A stretch of 64,000 bases of DNA from Reticulitermes speratus (lineage: Eukaryota; Arthropoda; Insecta; Blattodea; Rhinotermitidae): the NCBI GenBank assembly GCA_021186555.1, contig JAJKFL010000014.1:28846033-28910032 (forward strand), written 5' to 3'. Each line of letters starts with the position of its first letter. Position 1 is the stretch's first letter. Under the pieces are notes generated by a model, which saw only the letters and a program-made list of their open reading frames with translations, was not told the DNA's origin and made no database searches. Positions 34,331-46,529 of the stretch are shown here, one piece after another. Position numbers and translations under genes: made by a program.

Positions 34331-35744
34331 TTTTTAGAGAAATAACGGGTTCGAATCTTAGAAAGGTTATTCTAAGTAATGTCTTTTTATATGGTTACGT
34401 ATTTTCTACAGGCGAGTACAGACTCAAGTCAGAAAAAGTTCAGAAATGAATAAAAACCAATCATCACTGACTCAATGTAAAACTCATCACGAAGTGCGAA
34501 TAAACTAAGAGACTAATATTTGGTTGCAAACTATCAATATCATAAAATTTGTATGATTGAAACAGAAGAAAAGGTAGTGACAATGGCGAGTAAAAATAAT
34601 AGTCTTTAGTGTGGTTTTGTCTGTCTCGTTACGATATTTTATGACATTTCTTTTGCCGTCTGTTTACTTCCGAATCCTCACTCGTGTTAACAAATTATAC
34701 CGCACTCATCATGAGCATAAGTATCATAACCCTTAAGGTTTTAACCTCTTAGTTTCTCTTTTTTTTCTTGCTTTTCTTCCTCATCCCCCTCCCCCTCAGT
34801 CCGTTGTGGACATTGGCGTCCAATAAAATTTTTCTTCATTCCCGACGGTCTCCGGTCATTGCTTGTCTGCTTTTATTCGAATTATATTCATGTCCTCTTC
34901 TACCTCATCTGTTTATCTTCTGTGTGATCGTTCTCTTTTTCTTGTTCATTCCAATTTAATTTCATTTAATCTCTGACAACATTAAATAAACTCTTTTGCA
35001 AACAGACAATTAGGTCAGTTAGGCACGATTTTTTTTAAATTTTGGTGTGATTTTATTAACCACTTAAAGAACCTTAGACACCCTATGTTTTGCCCATCTT
35101 CTTTATGTTTCAAATAATTCTTAACAAAACATTGACCATTCTCTTATACAGCACCAGCCACTTGGTTTTTGTAGCATAAAAGAGAGGAGGGGAGTTTATT
35201 TTGTGGTAGAGGCTTATTCTCTACATGTTATAAATATTAGGTGAAATTCGTAATTCTTTGCTGAAAAGTGCTTCCTCTGTCGGACATTTCGACTTAACTT
35301 GGACTGTTAGGCAGGATGTAAGGGGTTTGTCTTTCTGTCCTGCATGTTCGCGCAATAATTCACAGCTCCCATGAAGGAGGATCTCAAAACATAGTCGTGG
35401 TCGTAAGATTGTTAAATCTGCAATGGAAGACGTGGTACTCCGTAATTGAAACGTAAAAAACATTGCAGTAGAGGAATAAAAATCTCGTGAAATTTAAATA
35501 TCACTTCTAACAGTGTAGTTTAATATAAAGTTCTGTTGTGTTCGTTATGTTGACAAACTTTGAAAAGCTCTTAGAGTTCAATACATTTATACCCGTTAAC
35601 CATAAACTCCTTAAATAATCAGAACGTTGTTAAAATATCAGCCTCAAGTTCTATGTGAATCCTTTATGCTAACAGATGCTCAGCTAGTCAATATAAACGC
35701 CACATTTCACAGAACTCGTCTATAATTTATCATTCTAAGACAAA
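34331..35744. other. Unassigned AT-rich DNA with C/T-rich tract
   Basis: A pyrimidine-rich tract at about 34745-34960 creates a spurious hydrophobic open frame. Nothing else recognised. Confidence 0.4.
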
Positions 35745-36050
35745 TCTACTCGATATCCTCCCTCACCATTTCTTTCTTATCCATTTCAATATTATGCTTC
35801 CACGTAGCCCTGAATTTTTACGTAATCTCTTTCCTTCAGTTCATTTCAGCCAAAGCTTTGTATGACTTCCTATTTTCTCCAGGCTTGCTACACGCCAGGT
35901 CCATCTCATCCTCATCGATTTCATCACCATATTAATAGTTTGGTGGCGGATAAAAATTATGTACCTCTTCGCTTTGCACTTTTCTCGAGTCTCCATTACT
36001 TTCTTCCCAGGCTTTTGTCTTCGAATCACCTTGACTGTGTGTTCGATGCC
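35745..36050 (-). mobile_element. LINE family LA fragment, minus strand, decayed
   Basis: Read on the minus strand with frameshifts: SEEVHNFYPPPNY, then VMKSMRMRWTWRVASLEK, then KALAE and a ATWKHNIEMDKKEMV block. These parallel NEELHxLYSSPN, IKSRRMRWAGHVARM and RWEDNIKMDLREV of family LA. Extensive stop codons. Confidence 0.65.
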
Positions 36051-36571
36051 TAATGTGAGAGACTAAGGTTTACACCAATGCAAAAGAGGGGCAAAATTTA
36101 GTATGTAAATTTGTGTTGTTGTGTGCTTCCAGCCGTATGTACTTCTGATATTATAACGGGCTTAAAAATATTACAGAACTATGTTAATATTTCATAAAAT
36201 ATTTGTTGCTTTAAAATGGGTAAACGGCTCATAATTATTATGTATAATATATTCCATTCTGCGATTTATTATGCCGTAAAATTCCCGGAACAAATTTAAT
36301 ATTCTTGTATAGGCCTATATTTTTTTTTAATTTTGTGCAGATAGCTAAACATGGAGATATAGACTAAACCTATGCAGACAGAGACTACAGTAGATATTAG
36401 CCCAGCTAATATCCTCCACATGACAATAATTTAGCCATTAAGAACGGCTGCTTGTTTTTGTTAGTCTAATCCTTAATCGAAATACGATGGCATGCGATAT
36501 CGGTCCTGAAGGCACTATTGCACTGCGTTATTTGTATGCGTTGGAACTAACTCATTGTTTTATATTGTAGT
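36051..36571. other. Unassigned AT-rich DNA
   Basis: Nothing recognised. Confidence 0.35.
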
Positions 36572-36719
36572 CTTTTAAATTACGACACCATGTTTCCTGA
36601 TGAGTGGCTACCAACGTTTAGGAGAACACTGCAGCTTTTCTCTTATCATTTATAGTAAATACGCAGGCAACAGTTTTATTGGGAACGTACCAGGCTACAC
36701 GGTGCCATAATCTAGAAGA
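36572..36719. mobile_element. Foldback-family copy, diverged
   Basis: The right arm is GTACCAGGCTACACGGTGCC followed by ATAATCTAGAAG. The left arm is degraded (ACGACACCATGTTTCCTGAT, GGCTACCAACGTTTAGGAG). Weak pairing between arms. Confidence 0.55.
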
Positions 36720-36894
36720 TCAAAATCCAAACCCTCACCATTGTGGTACCCCAATGTTAATTTTTTATTCCTGAGATAAACACATTTTTGGAATCTAAAC
36801 CTAAATTTCATCTACCATAAGAGTACCAAAAGTTTGAAGAAGATCAAAGATATTACATTTACACCATTTACTACACCGAGGTATTTAGTTTGTG
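36720..36894. other. Short unassigned gap
   Basis: Nothing recognised. Confidence 0.3.
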
Positions 36895-37135
36895 GGCCGG
36901 GATAGCGTTGACGGTATAGCAACTTGCTACGGGCTGGACGGTCCGGGGATCGATACCCAGTGGGGACGAGATTTTCCGGACACATCCAGACCGACCTCGA
37001 GGCCCAGCCAACCTTCTATACAATGGGTATCGGGTCCCTTTCCAGGGGGTAAAGCAGCCGGGGCGTGGAGCAGACCACCCACCAGCTTCTAGAGCCGGGG
37101 TCGAACATGGGTACAGCTATACCTCTACCTTCCCT
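36895..37135 (+). mobile_element. SINE-B copy, near full length with tRNA-like head
   Basis: The head is GGGCCGGGATAGCGTTGACG (A-box region) with B box GGGGATCGATACCCAGTGGG. The body has CCAGACCGACCTCGAGGC, CAGCCAACCTTCTATACAAT, GGGGTAAAGCAGCCGGGGCG and CCACCCACCAGCTTCTAGAG; the tail is ACAGCTATACCTCTACCTTC. It is one of the better copies for defining the family's head. Confidence 0.88.
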
Positions 37136-39486
37136 CTGTGTCTGCTTGGCTTGTTACGGCACAACTTTAGATACTTACTGTTTGATTTAATGGCCTCCTG
37201 TGACATGGATAAGGGAATGGCGTCAAATGAAATGAAAGCAAAATGTTTTGAATAAGCATTTGAGAAACAAGGTTTTTGGCTATTCTAAGGAGCATTGTCA
37301 GCATTTTTTCAAGGGACTGAGTTTGAACGTTTGTTTGAGTAACTGTTTGTTTATTTAATGGCGCTTTATCAGCTGCATCGTTATGTAATTTATAACGACA
37401 GGATGATTCTAAATGACGAACGTGAAACAATCTGCGAGATAAGGATCGCAGGCTATTTTAAGTATAACGACAACGTTTATTGATATCCTGAGGAAAACAT
37501 CTTACAGTGACACAGAATAATCATCCGTAAAGCGAGTAGTGAAAGTGCCAAGTGATATAGACACGTATTTAAAAAATGTCCTTTCCATTTCTTTAGAACT
37601 CTAAAGTGACTGGGTTCTTTCCGTCCAAACTCATTTTTTTAAGTAAACACATCCTTAAGTGAATCTCAGTGATGACATGGATTTTCCATTTGCTTAGTTA
37701 GAGCACATACACGAAACAGTTGACAGAAGGGAGCCGTATACTATACGCAGATTCTCTTTCATGCAATCAACTCCCGGTTGAGCGGGACCAGCCTTCTGAA
37801 GTATAGACCAGGTTCTCCGAGCTGAGGCATAACACTGTCGGTTATTGGAGTTGTTCGCTCGCGCCATAGGTAATTTAAGTAATTGGAGTTAATTAAAATC
37901 CTTCCTCGTCGATTGGAAGTTGGGGGAGAGTAAACAGTTTATTTGGTTAAACGTATGAGGGTTGGCTCTTCTGTAGATCTCAGTTACGCGGTGAAGCTAC
38001 TCTCTTCAGTGTACAAGTGGTATTACAGTCGCCTTTCTCATCATAATGTTCTACAAGCACATACAAATAGCGCAATACAAGTTTGAACAGCCCTTATTTT
38101 AATATTTGAAAACCATGAAACACACGCAATTCAACAGCTGGTAATTTGTAATAATTGGATGTGAGAGTAAATATTTGTGAACATACGTTCTGCAATTTAA
38201 AATTATACATTGAGAACAGTTTGAATTCGGTGATTGTATAATGCATCGAAAGTATAACAATTTAAAGAAGAAGCGGTCTGAACTGACCTCTCCATTTATG
38301 TGATATTTAACGACGTAGTAGCAACGGAAAATGTTGGCCTTCGTGATTAAATGCATGGACTCGACTTTCGGTATTAGACCACACAAACAGAAAATAAGGT
38401 AGATTTCCTCTTGTTTCAGAAAAGTTTGTTTGCCATTTTCAGCTTATTTCTGCAACTTTAACACTAGTCGAAACGTCGGAAATTCTTAATTTATCTACGT
38501 AGAGCAATCCCGACAGTGTATTCCACGCACTGAAGGCCAGCCGCGCAGAGCGTAAGGACTATGTACGTTTTGACAAAATTTGTCACGTTCTCAAGGCGGT
38601 GAGAGTTCAGATCGTGGTCTTGTGAAATGGACACGGTGCAGGTTTGTACTTGCTTATAAACATCTCGGAGAAAAGAAGAAGAATCCTGACTGAAGTTTCT
38701 CGTATTTTTCAGCAATTCAGGACCACTTTCTTCCATATTCTTTCGAATTTATGCAGTAAACATCACGGGAGACCCAGCGACTAGGAATACCTCTTTCTGT
38801 CGGCCAAACCTCAGTAGGTGTCTCCCCAATATTTCACCAGAGAACAGGAAGAGATTCAGTTACTGAAACTTTGGGTTCTTTTCTGGAGTAATAAATGACG
38901 GACGAACTACATAATCTAAATGTAGCGTGAATTCGTCAGAAATATTTAGTGATATTGCTGAGTAAAGACTGATGGATCATTATGTTACAGTGTTTAGTAC
39001 GCTATAGGATTACTGATTCTTAGGTCATTTAAAGCCGTGTTTTAAACCTTCCTTGCAGAATTTAATTCCTTTGCTTTAGCATTTCATACTTGGTCATAAC
39101 TTTCTACTGACATTTAAAGTTTCGTTTAAATCTCTTTCCATTCGTTTTGTCGAACAAGAAATTTTTCAGATAAAGAAGCAGCCGATATTTTTGATAACAG
39201 TTATTATTATATAGTACAAAGCCTTAAAATAGAAATTTTATAATTGCATAATTTTTCCATCAGAAGTGTAGAAATTTGTTGGGAAAATTGTCCATTAATT
39301 TGAGGATTCAGGTCATGTCGTATATATTTTGTTGGTGAGTGGTTCTTCACACAAAGGCATACAGCAATTTCCAAGAAGACATGAATCTTCAAAATAAACA
39401 CTGTGAGCTCTACAAAACTCTTATACCAATACATTTAATATAAAGCACTCAATAGATATAAAAGTGGTTGAAGTACATAATATTTT
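37136..39486. other. Unassigned AT-rich DNA
   Basis: Short frames on both strands lack domains. No repeat family boundary recognised over this 2.3 kb. Confidence 0.4.
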
Positions 39487-40012
39487 GTTAGGCGCTTTTG
39501 CAAAATTGCGAAAAGCGACTGCTAGCTTCGTCATGTCTGTGTGTGTGTCCGTCCGTCCTTCCTTCTGTCTATCCGTTTGTCCGTCCGCATGGAAAACCTC
39601 GGCTCCCACTGAAATATTTTCATGAAATTTGGTGTTTGAATATTCTTCGAAAATCTGTCGAGAAAATTCAAGTCTCGTTAAAATCTGACAAGAAAAACGG
39701 GTACTTACATGAAGACCTATGTACATTCATGATAATATGTCCTTCAATTCTTCTTAGAACGAGAAATGTTTCAGACAAATTTGTAGAGGAAATCAAACCA
39801 CACACTTTACGTTCAAAAACATTTTTCCGAAAATCGTACCGTTTATGAGATAATGTTAAAAATATTGTAGAGCCGGACAGGCCAGAGATGACAATATAAT
39901 ACGGCGCATGGGCTCTTCATTCTGGATAACTAGGGCTACAGACACACACTCCAAATATGTAATACTTATTGCTTTTTCACGGCAACAATGGTTTCGCGAA
40001 AGCGCCTCAGTA
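39487..40012. mobile_element. Possible DNA transposon relic with AGGCGCTTTYGC ends
   Basis: AGGCGCTTTTGC near 39490 is inverted as GCGAAAGCGCCT near 39995-40006. Inside are TGTCCGTCCGTCCTTCC-type words and TTCATGAAATTTGGTGTTTG, a phrase common in insect interspersed repeats. The terminal match is only about 12 bases, so this is tentative. Confidence 0.35.
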
Positions 40013-40905
40013 TAACGTTTATACGCACATTGCCTGACTTTTATAACACGATATAGGAAACTTTTCATGTTCGTGGACCGCGGCTATGAAATCTCTTAGA
40101 GAATCATCAGTTCATTCCTTGATAGGAAGAAGTGTAAGAGTTAGATGAAAGGTAAATTCTTGTAATAAATTTTTATTACTCCATGAAATATTGGAAAGCT
40201 TTGACATTTTTACGTATCTGAGATAAGCAGGTAAGTGATATCAGAGAATAAATTGTATTTACAGCACTAATAACATGTACATTTGATTTCCTTAAAACTC
40301 AAGAGAGTGTGTTGTGATTTATGCTGCTTTTCAAAGAAACAGTGTCAGCTTCCTCTGCTGTCCTGTCTGACGTAAGAAGCTTCTCATTGAAGGAAACTGT
40401 TCAGCGAAGCCGAAAATGTGGTTGCTCTGATATGAAACCTGGTTATGCAACCGAAATATAAACCTTTCCTTGTGCGAGTTAAACTTCGCGAACTTTCTAG
40501 AATGAAAGTTTATACAGCGCTTTGAAGTGACTAAATCTCTGAAATTTCAAGTTCTGTACAAAACTTTTTGGTATGTTGTATAGAATAACCTAGTATACGG
40601 TCTTCGAGCGCAGGAAAGATGAAGTTCTTAGAGTACTTTGATGCTGTAACATTCCTTGACGTGGCAGCTAAATTTAATATGATATTTTTCTTCGCGATTC
40701 TACCAATTAAAGCTTATTCACTGTTTGAAGTTGCTTAGGTATCTGAGTATGAAAACTCGCAAGAATTTCAGATTCCTTAAATTTTCTTGTTAGAAAATTT
40801 TCAACGTCTTTTGAAAAATTTCTATACAGAACATTAGAACATGAAGTCTAATTAGATACAGTCCTGAGACTGTTCAAACCACCGAAGAGAGTTAAATCTT
40901 ATATA
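40013..40905. other. Unassigned AT-rich DNA
   Basis: Nothing recognised. Confidence 0.35.
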
Positions 40906-40923
40906 TAGTAGTAGTAGTAGTAC
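40906..40923. repeat. (TAG)n microsatellite, short
   Basis: Six TAG/AGT units adjoining the foldback at 40930. Confidence 0.8.
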
Positions 40924-40929
40924 CAAAAT

Positions 40930-41628
40930 GAACACAATTATACTGAAATTAATTTGTATGTACAATGACCTCATACTTGTTTCAGCCAAACACGTGGCCA
41001 TCTTCAGGGAGGTAAAATACACAGGAGTGGTAAATCGTGTGGGCTGTCAGTCATTTATTTTCCTGAGACCTGCAGTAGTATTTTGTTACTTCATCCTAAA
41101 ATTATTTTTTAATTGCTCAGAAGCTTTTTTGCACCTATGTGTGCTAAATAGCTTATTCGCTCCCCAGGCAAGACAATATCTAACTGCGCCACCGTGTAAT
41201 TTCACAGAGTTACTATGGTGAAAAGTACATAGATAAATAACAAGAGACAAGAATTTAGTCATGAAATCTGCATACATAATCAGCTAATGAATAAATAAGT
41301 GAGCATTTAACGTGCTATTTAGAAATACATTAAAATACATAAATAAAATCTTATTTACACTTGCAGTTTTCCTGCTTTCAATGAGGAAATTTCATGGATA
41401 AGTTTGTTTGCAACCAAGTACCAACTCTTATGGTACTCACTCTGCACTACACTTTTTATTCTTTTTAACCATTTTACCATTTGTATTTTAACTTTACTAT
41501 TGTACACCCATTACATAACTAGTCATTATCTTATTTTGTTGAGTACCTCCCTAAAGATGGCCGAAAAAGGCCGAAACATGTAGGAGGACTACCTCATGTT
41601 TGTATACTTTTGTGTCTAATTATAGTAC
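40930..41628. mobile_element. Large foldback element of a second family (about 700 bp)
   Basis: The left arm ends TTTCAGCCAAACACGTGGCC then ATCTTCAGGGAGGTA at 41015. The right arm reads TACCTCCCTAAAGATGGCCG with AAAAAGGCCGAAACATGTAG (from 41545). The arms pair best over about 45 bases around GGCCATCTTCAGGGAGGTA and more weakly outward through CATGAGGT and ACACAAAAGTATAC. The spacer of about 530 bases has no coding similarity. Confidence 0.65.
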
Positions 41629-43424
41629 TGTTGTTGGACTATATGATGTCAAGTGCATCAAAATTAATAGTATTCGCTGCCTCGTGTTCTATTGGCAACA
41701 GCATATGCTGTTTTATTTCAACATCCTAATGACTTTTATTAGTTCCACACGATTGAGGAATATTCCCGAATTATAACTTCCTATAACGCTACACGATATT
41801 TAAATGGTAAAATTTTTGGCACGAAAATTCCGAGCATCAAGAACTTCGTATCTTCAGAATATGTCTACTTTGGATTTTATCAGTTTAAATGGCTTCCTGT
41901 AGCTCGTCGTAGATACGTTGCCCTCAGCGCAGTCCTATTTGTAGCAATTTCTAGCCAAAGGAATTTTTAAAATGATTAATTATATTTTCATGTTCTGCAT
42001 TGCCCTTTAAATGTTTCCCAGCCATTAAATCCTCTTTTCTGATTTGCAATATTTGATTTGGGAAAGTACTGATCTAATAATGTGAAATGTAAAACAGAAA
42101 ATTGACTTGGTAACACGTAGCGCTCTAGGGATTCACAGTTACAAGGTTTAGAAAAAGATCTCTCCTCAGCTGATGTTGATTTACGATAATCCACAATTTT
42201 GTTCTAGTCATGTCCGTGTTCAGTAAGTTGTCACTTAATGTCGTTTATACAGAGCCAGGATGGTGGATCGTTAAATTATGATCTTTTTTTGCCTACCACA
42301 GCCATCTTTAATGTCAACGTTCGTAATCGGTAACGAAGTGAAGACTTTGAGGTCTGTCTGTCGATTACCCGATGCTGAAGTAGCTGAGGCCTGATGATTG
42401 TCACTGTCAATACGAGTATCTCACATTAGTGTAGAGCTTATGACGTCGGATAGGCGAGCTGCTCATGTATTTCGAGCTCTCGATATGTTTTTCTCTAGCA
42501 ATTTTCCCCGTCCCTTTGACATCTTCTCATTTTGTGCTGTGTCGTGCTTCCGCCGCTCACGGTACCCTGCCACAGACCGTTGTTTCGAATTCATGATGCA
42601 GGGTTTTGTTCTGATATTCTAAAAATAAAAAAGATAAACGTTTTATATTCGTCAAACATTAAACAAAATGAAGAAATTTTCGCTTTTAAATAGTCTGCTT
42701 ACCGCCAGAGACAGGAATATTAACGCGGGCCACCTAGTATTTGATGATTTGAATATTAATAACCATTTCTATTTCAAACTTTTTCTAATGCCTCAAAGCA
42801 ACAGCTATTTTCGAAAAGCAGGGAGATTGGAGGAGCAGGCAAAGCGGAAACACGAACACAGAGGAAACCACGCGAAATTTGAAACTTGAAGCCTTGGTTA
42901 AATTTTAATTTCTAGAAACGCGCCCTTTTCCTGATGGCATTTAGTGCTTGGGATGTGAGGTGCATAATTTATAATATTGTTATCAGTATTTCTCCGCTTT
43001 TCTCGCCCAAGGCAAGTACTTCACTCGCTTCGCTCTTTTTTCGGTTCTGCGTAGGAGTAAGACGTTGATCTGATATAATGGAAACACACTGTTCTCTGTG
43101 ACGTAGGAAATGAATTTTTGTTTATAATTTAGACGGATATTTGATTTTCAAAGGTTTAAACTTCGTGTTAATAATTGTTTTCTTTACATCAACTCATGAA
43201 CCCCTTTGAAATTTGTACAGAAACTTCCGAATATCCCAATCTCTAGCTATGGTTTCCATAGACAGACCTCCGGCTGATCCAGTCGTATATTGCAGATCTT
43301 CAGCGACACCATTCAGCCAAGATCTGAGATCTACGAAAAAGAAAAATTTTTGGAAAAGAGATTGTTAGAATGAGTGGTGTTGCTACCTACTAATCCATAC
43401 TTTAATTGGCAAAGTTAAAGGTAA
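41629..43424. other. Unassigned AT-rich DNA
   Basis: Small frames at 42398-42622 and 42668-42889 lack recognisable domains. No repeat family identified. Confidence 0.4.
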
Positions 43425-43625
43425 AAGGCATAAATGGGAAGTAGAGGTATAGCTCACTCATTCTTAACCTTGGCACTAGATCGAGGTGAGTGGTTAACTT
43501 CACGCTCCGGCCGCTTTACCCCCGGGAAAGAACTCCGGTACCCGTTCATTAAGAAGCTGTGTGGGCCCAGAGCTGGATTGGAACCGCAGACCATCCAGCT
43601 GTTCTGTGTGTAACTGCTAACATCT
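43425..43625 (-). mobile_element. SINE-B copy (minus strand partner of a head-to-head pair)
   Basis: On the minus strand: AGCTGGATGGTCTGCGGTTC with a B-box-like GGTTCCAATCCAGCTC, then CACACAGCTTCTTAATGAAC, GGGTAAAGCGGCCGGAGCGT, CACCTCGATCTAGTGCC and AGCTATACCTCTACTTCC. It has a normal body and a damaged head. Confidence 0.8.
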
Positions 43626-43696
43626 TTGCTGCATAATGTCAGGACAACGGAAAGCGTTGTTTGATTATGAACTGATTTAATGAAGTGTTCATATTT

Positions 43697-43975
43697 CCGT
43701 AACGTAGCAGGTACAGCGACCAGCTACGGGCTGTACGGTTTGGGGTTCGAATCTAGGTACAGGCAAGAGATTTTTTTCTTTTCCAAAACCGGCCAGACCT
43801 GCTGCGGGGCTTATCCAGCCTCCTATTCGTTGGGTACCGGGGTTCCTTCCCGGAAGAAAAGCGGCCGGGCCGTGAAGTTGACCACTCATTTCCATCTAGT
43901 TCCGAGGCTAAGAATGAGTGAACCTATACAATTTCTCCCCCTATGTGCCTTTATGGCGTGGACAGGGAAAAGTTT
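43697..43975 (+). mobile_element. SINE-B copy (plus strand partner)
   Basis: Head: GTAACGTAGCAGGTACAGCG with CTACGGGCTGTACGG and B box GGGGTTCGAATCTAGGTAC. Body: CCGGCCAGACCTGCTGCG, CAGCCTCCTATTCGTTGGGT, AAGCGGCCGGGCCGTGAAGT and CATCTAGTTCCGAGGCTAAG. The end is GCCTTTATGGCGTGGACAGG. It faces away from the copy at 43425, with a gap of only about 70 bases. Confidence 0.85.
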
Positions 43976-44454
43976 TATTCCTATTTCCGAAATTATTTTG
44001 GAGAGAAGGTAGACTAGGTCCAATATATATTTTGAAATGAGATGCATCCTTTACATACCGTGTGGCTTGAACTGTGTAAATCACAATATGTTACAACTGC
44101 GTTGCAATTTATAAAAATTAATTATTGCATATGTCTTTCTACGCTATGACTGCCTACACTTACAGCAGGTGGTAACCAAGTAAACCCTGAAGAGGACAGA
44201 TATATAGCGTCGAAACGCATGTGTAATAATTGTTATAAAGTGCAAGGCAGTTAGATCGCTAACTTGATGTACACAGTTTAAATAATTCTTTGTTATTTTG
44301 CATACGTCACTGATCTTGTATTTGTTTGCTGCAGATTCAATCTGTAGTTACACGCGCAATCGCAAAGTGAGAGAATATGGTCACTGTAGGTTCGTTCAGT
44401 TTAGTATACAGAATATTAGATCGTGCTTCAACGGAACGTTGTGGGTCGTGTATT
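43976..44454. other. Unassigned DNA
   Basis: Words at 44185-44225 (CCCTGAAGAGGACAGATATA, CGTCGAAACGCATGTG) resemble the inner core of dispersed repeats but have no boundaries. Confidence 0.35.
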
Positions 44455-44735
44455 GAGGCGGGAGAATGTAGTCATTGTAGCGAGCACTGGACGTCCGATA
44501 ATTTGTGGTTCCAGTCTGCGCAGGGGCAGGACATGTTATCTCTTCCTCAAAGTGTCCATACTGGCTCAGACGTCCATCCAAACTGCTGCTCAATGCGTAT
44601 CGGTTGATTTTTCCGAGCGGGATAAAAGCGGCCGGTGCGTGAAACTGACCACTCACCCCATCTAATACCGAGGCTATGAATGGCTGGAGATATAACTCCA
44701 CTCCCCATGCACCTTTATTACCTGCACACTGACAG
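44455..44735 (+). mobile_element. SINE-B copy, diverged
   Basis: TGTAGCGAGCACTGGACGTC and a degraded B box (TTTGTGGTTCCAGTCTGCGC) form the head. The body has TGTCCATACTGGCTCAGACG, AAAAGCGGCCGGTGCGTGAA and ACTGACCACTCACCCCATCT, and the tail GAGATATAACTCCACTCCCC. There is an expansion near TTTTCCGAGCGGGA. Confidence 0.7.
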
Positions 44736-44812
44736 ACGTGCCTTGTATTCACATATCCCTTTGGCGCCTAACCTCAGGTATAGCCCTCACGGAATGTGAT
44801 GCTTAAAACTCC

Positions 44813-44814
<2 letters not shown>

Positions 44815-44852
<38 letters not shown>

Positions 44853-44874
44853 ATATGTGTGTGTGTGTGTGTGT
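44815..44874. repeat. Compound (TA)n(TG)n microsatellite
   Basis: About 16 TA units followed, after TATGTATGTATATATG, by about 9 TG units. Confidence 0.92.
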
Positions 44875-45679
44875 AATGCTGTTTTGTAAGATGTCTCTAA
44901 TGTTTTTAGAAAAATAGTAGAATTCGATTTTAAATTCGTGTGAAGTGCATGTTGCGTTGGGCTGATGAATTCAGACTAATTCACGCGATAATACGCAACT
45001 TCATCAAATTCAGTTTTACTGTTCTAGAGGCCACATGTTGAAGGACATGATCTTCTCCGTGTGCTTTTGCTTAGTTCATTTTTCCAAACGACGCACGAGA
45101 GTCTTGAAGTATACTTTCAGTGTGTAGTAAATAGTTGCAAATTTAAGAATGAGGACGCCTCTGGTGACAGCGCAACAAGGCATCTGTATTTTCCAATGCC
45201 CTTGTTTCGTGAATAGCCATCATTACGAGAAATGTTCAAGGAGCCGCAGCTGTTCTTAAGGAAGTGAAGCAGACAGGAGACGAATCTAAGGGGTAGAGGA
45301 AGGGTTGGTTGAGGGGACAAACGCTGTTCCGATTGAATCTGAGTTATTTCGATACGTGAGCTATTGTCTCGCTCATCAACATCAGTACTGCTCATGCGCG
45401 AAGGAAGGAATCGTAGTGACTACTGGCGCAGAAGGAGAGTGCAAAGTGGCGTAAACGTTCGCTGTAGGAAGACGCAGAATGGAAAGCGAGATAAGAGAAA
45501 CATGAGGTGAGTCAACGTTAGGCACAGCTGATAGAGGAAGATAAGTCTTTTATGAAGCCTCTCATTTTAACGCAATCTTCACAGGCATAAAAAGGCTCTG
45601 CCGACCGAACCGGTTCCGTCAAGTCTAAAGGAAAGGTACAGAATTGTTTCAGTCGAACATTAGCTGACGATAAAGGTAA
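44875..45679. other. Unassigned DNA
   Basis: A frame on the minus strand at 45117-45395 has no recognisable domain. Nothing else seen. Confidence 0.35.
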
Positions 45680-45862
45680 AAGCAGAGGAGAAGCAGAGGT
45701 ATAGCTCTACTCTTTCTTTCACCTCGGTGCTAGATAGTGGTGGGTGGTCAACGCCACGCCTCGGCCGCTTTGCCCCCGGTGGAAAGAGACCCGGCACCAA
45801 TTGTGCAGGAGGCTGGGTGTGCACCAGGGCCGGTCTGGACGGGTGCGGAAAATCTGCTGGCT
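45680..45862 (-). mobile_element. SINE-B copy lacking the tRNA head
   Basis: The minus strand has CCGTCCAGACCGGCCCTGGT, CAGCCTCCTGCACAATTGGT, GGGGCAAAGCGGCCGAGGCG, CCACCCACCACTATCTAGCA and AGAGCTATACCTCTGCTTC in order. It stops at the same body region as the copy at 22286, so both are 5' truncated near the GAAAATCT block. Confidence 0.85.
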
Positions 45863-46529
45863 GATGTTATTTGGAATAAGTCAATTTCAGTACTAAAATA
45901 TAGATTAGATAAACTTTATCCTTTTAAAGCCTAGCGGTTACTTTACGTACTACCGGGTTTAGCATCCAAAAGTTCTACATTGTCCTCACATTGCTTTTAT
46001 ATGTTGTGTGTGGATCTCAGAACAAACACCAGCTTTTGCCTTACATAAAATTAACCGATTTTGTATAACCAAGGTGGAGAGTGTTTACTGCGGGGTATGC
46101 ACTGAGTCCTTACATAAAACAGACACGTTTCGCCTTAAAAGGGTTAAATTTAGAATTTTGCTTAGGTCAATTTTGTCAAAGGTCATTTTCTATGATAAAC
46201 CATTTTTATAAAAGGAACATATAAAAGGCGCAGCGAAAAAATTTGTTAAATAGAATCTGTATGTTTTAATCAGATATGTAATGTATAACATGAACCATAC
46301 ACCACTAATTCTGCGAAGAAGGAAGCTGTCTGTTTAAACTTTGTCAGTGTAGAGTGTAAATGACACTGGACCGATAGGAATCAAAACAGAATTCACCCGA
46401 TCAAGTCCAGTTTAGGCACCCATTGTAATATTTCAGGGGAAAAATGTAAAATTGTGTAGAAGATTAGAGACGTGTGAGTGATCGTACATAATCGCCACAT
46501 AGTATTATTATTTTATGCTCTTTGACCAA
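45863..46529. other. Unassigned AT-rich DNA
   Basis: Nothing recognised. Confidence 0.35.

Noticed and set aside
34768-34959. Leu/Phe-rich frame resembling a membrane segment
   Set aside because: C/T-rich DNA translates to hydrophobic residues in this frame; no start context or homology.
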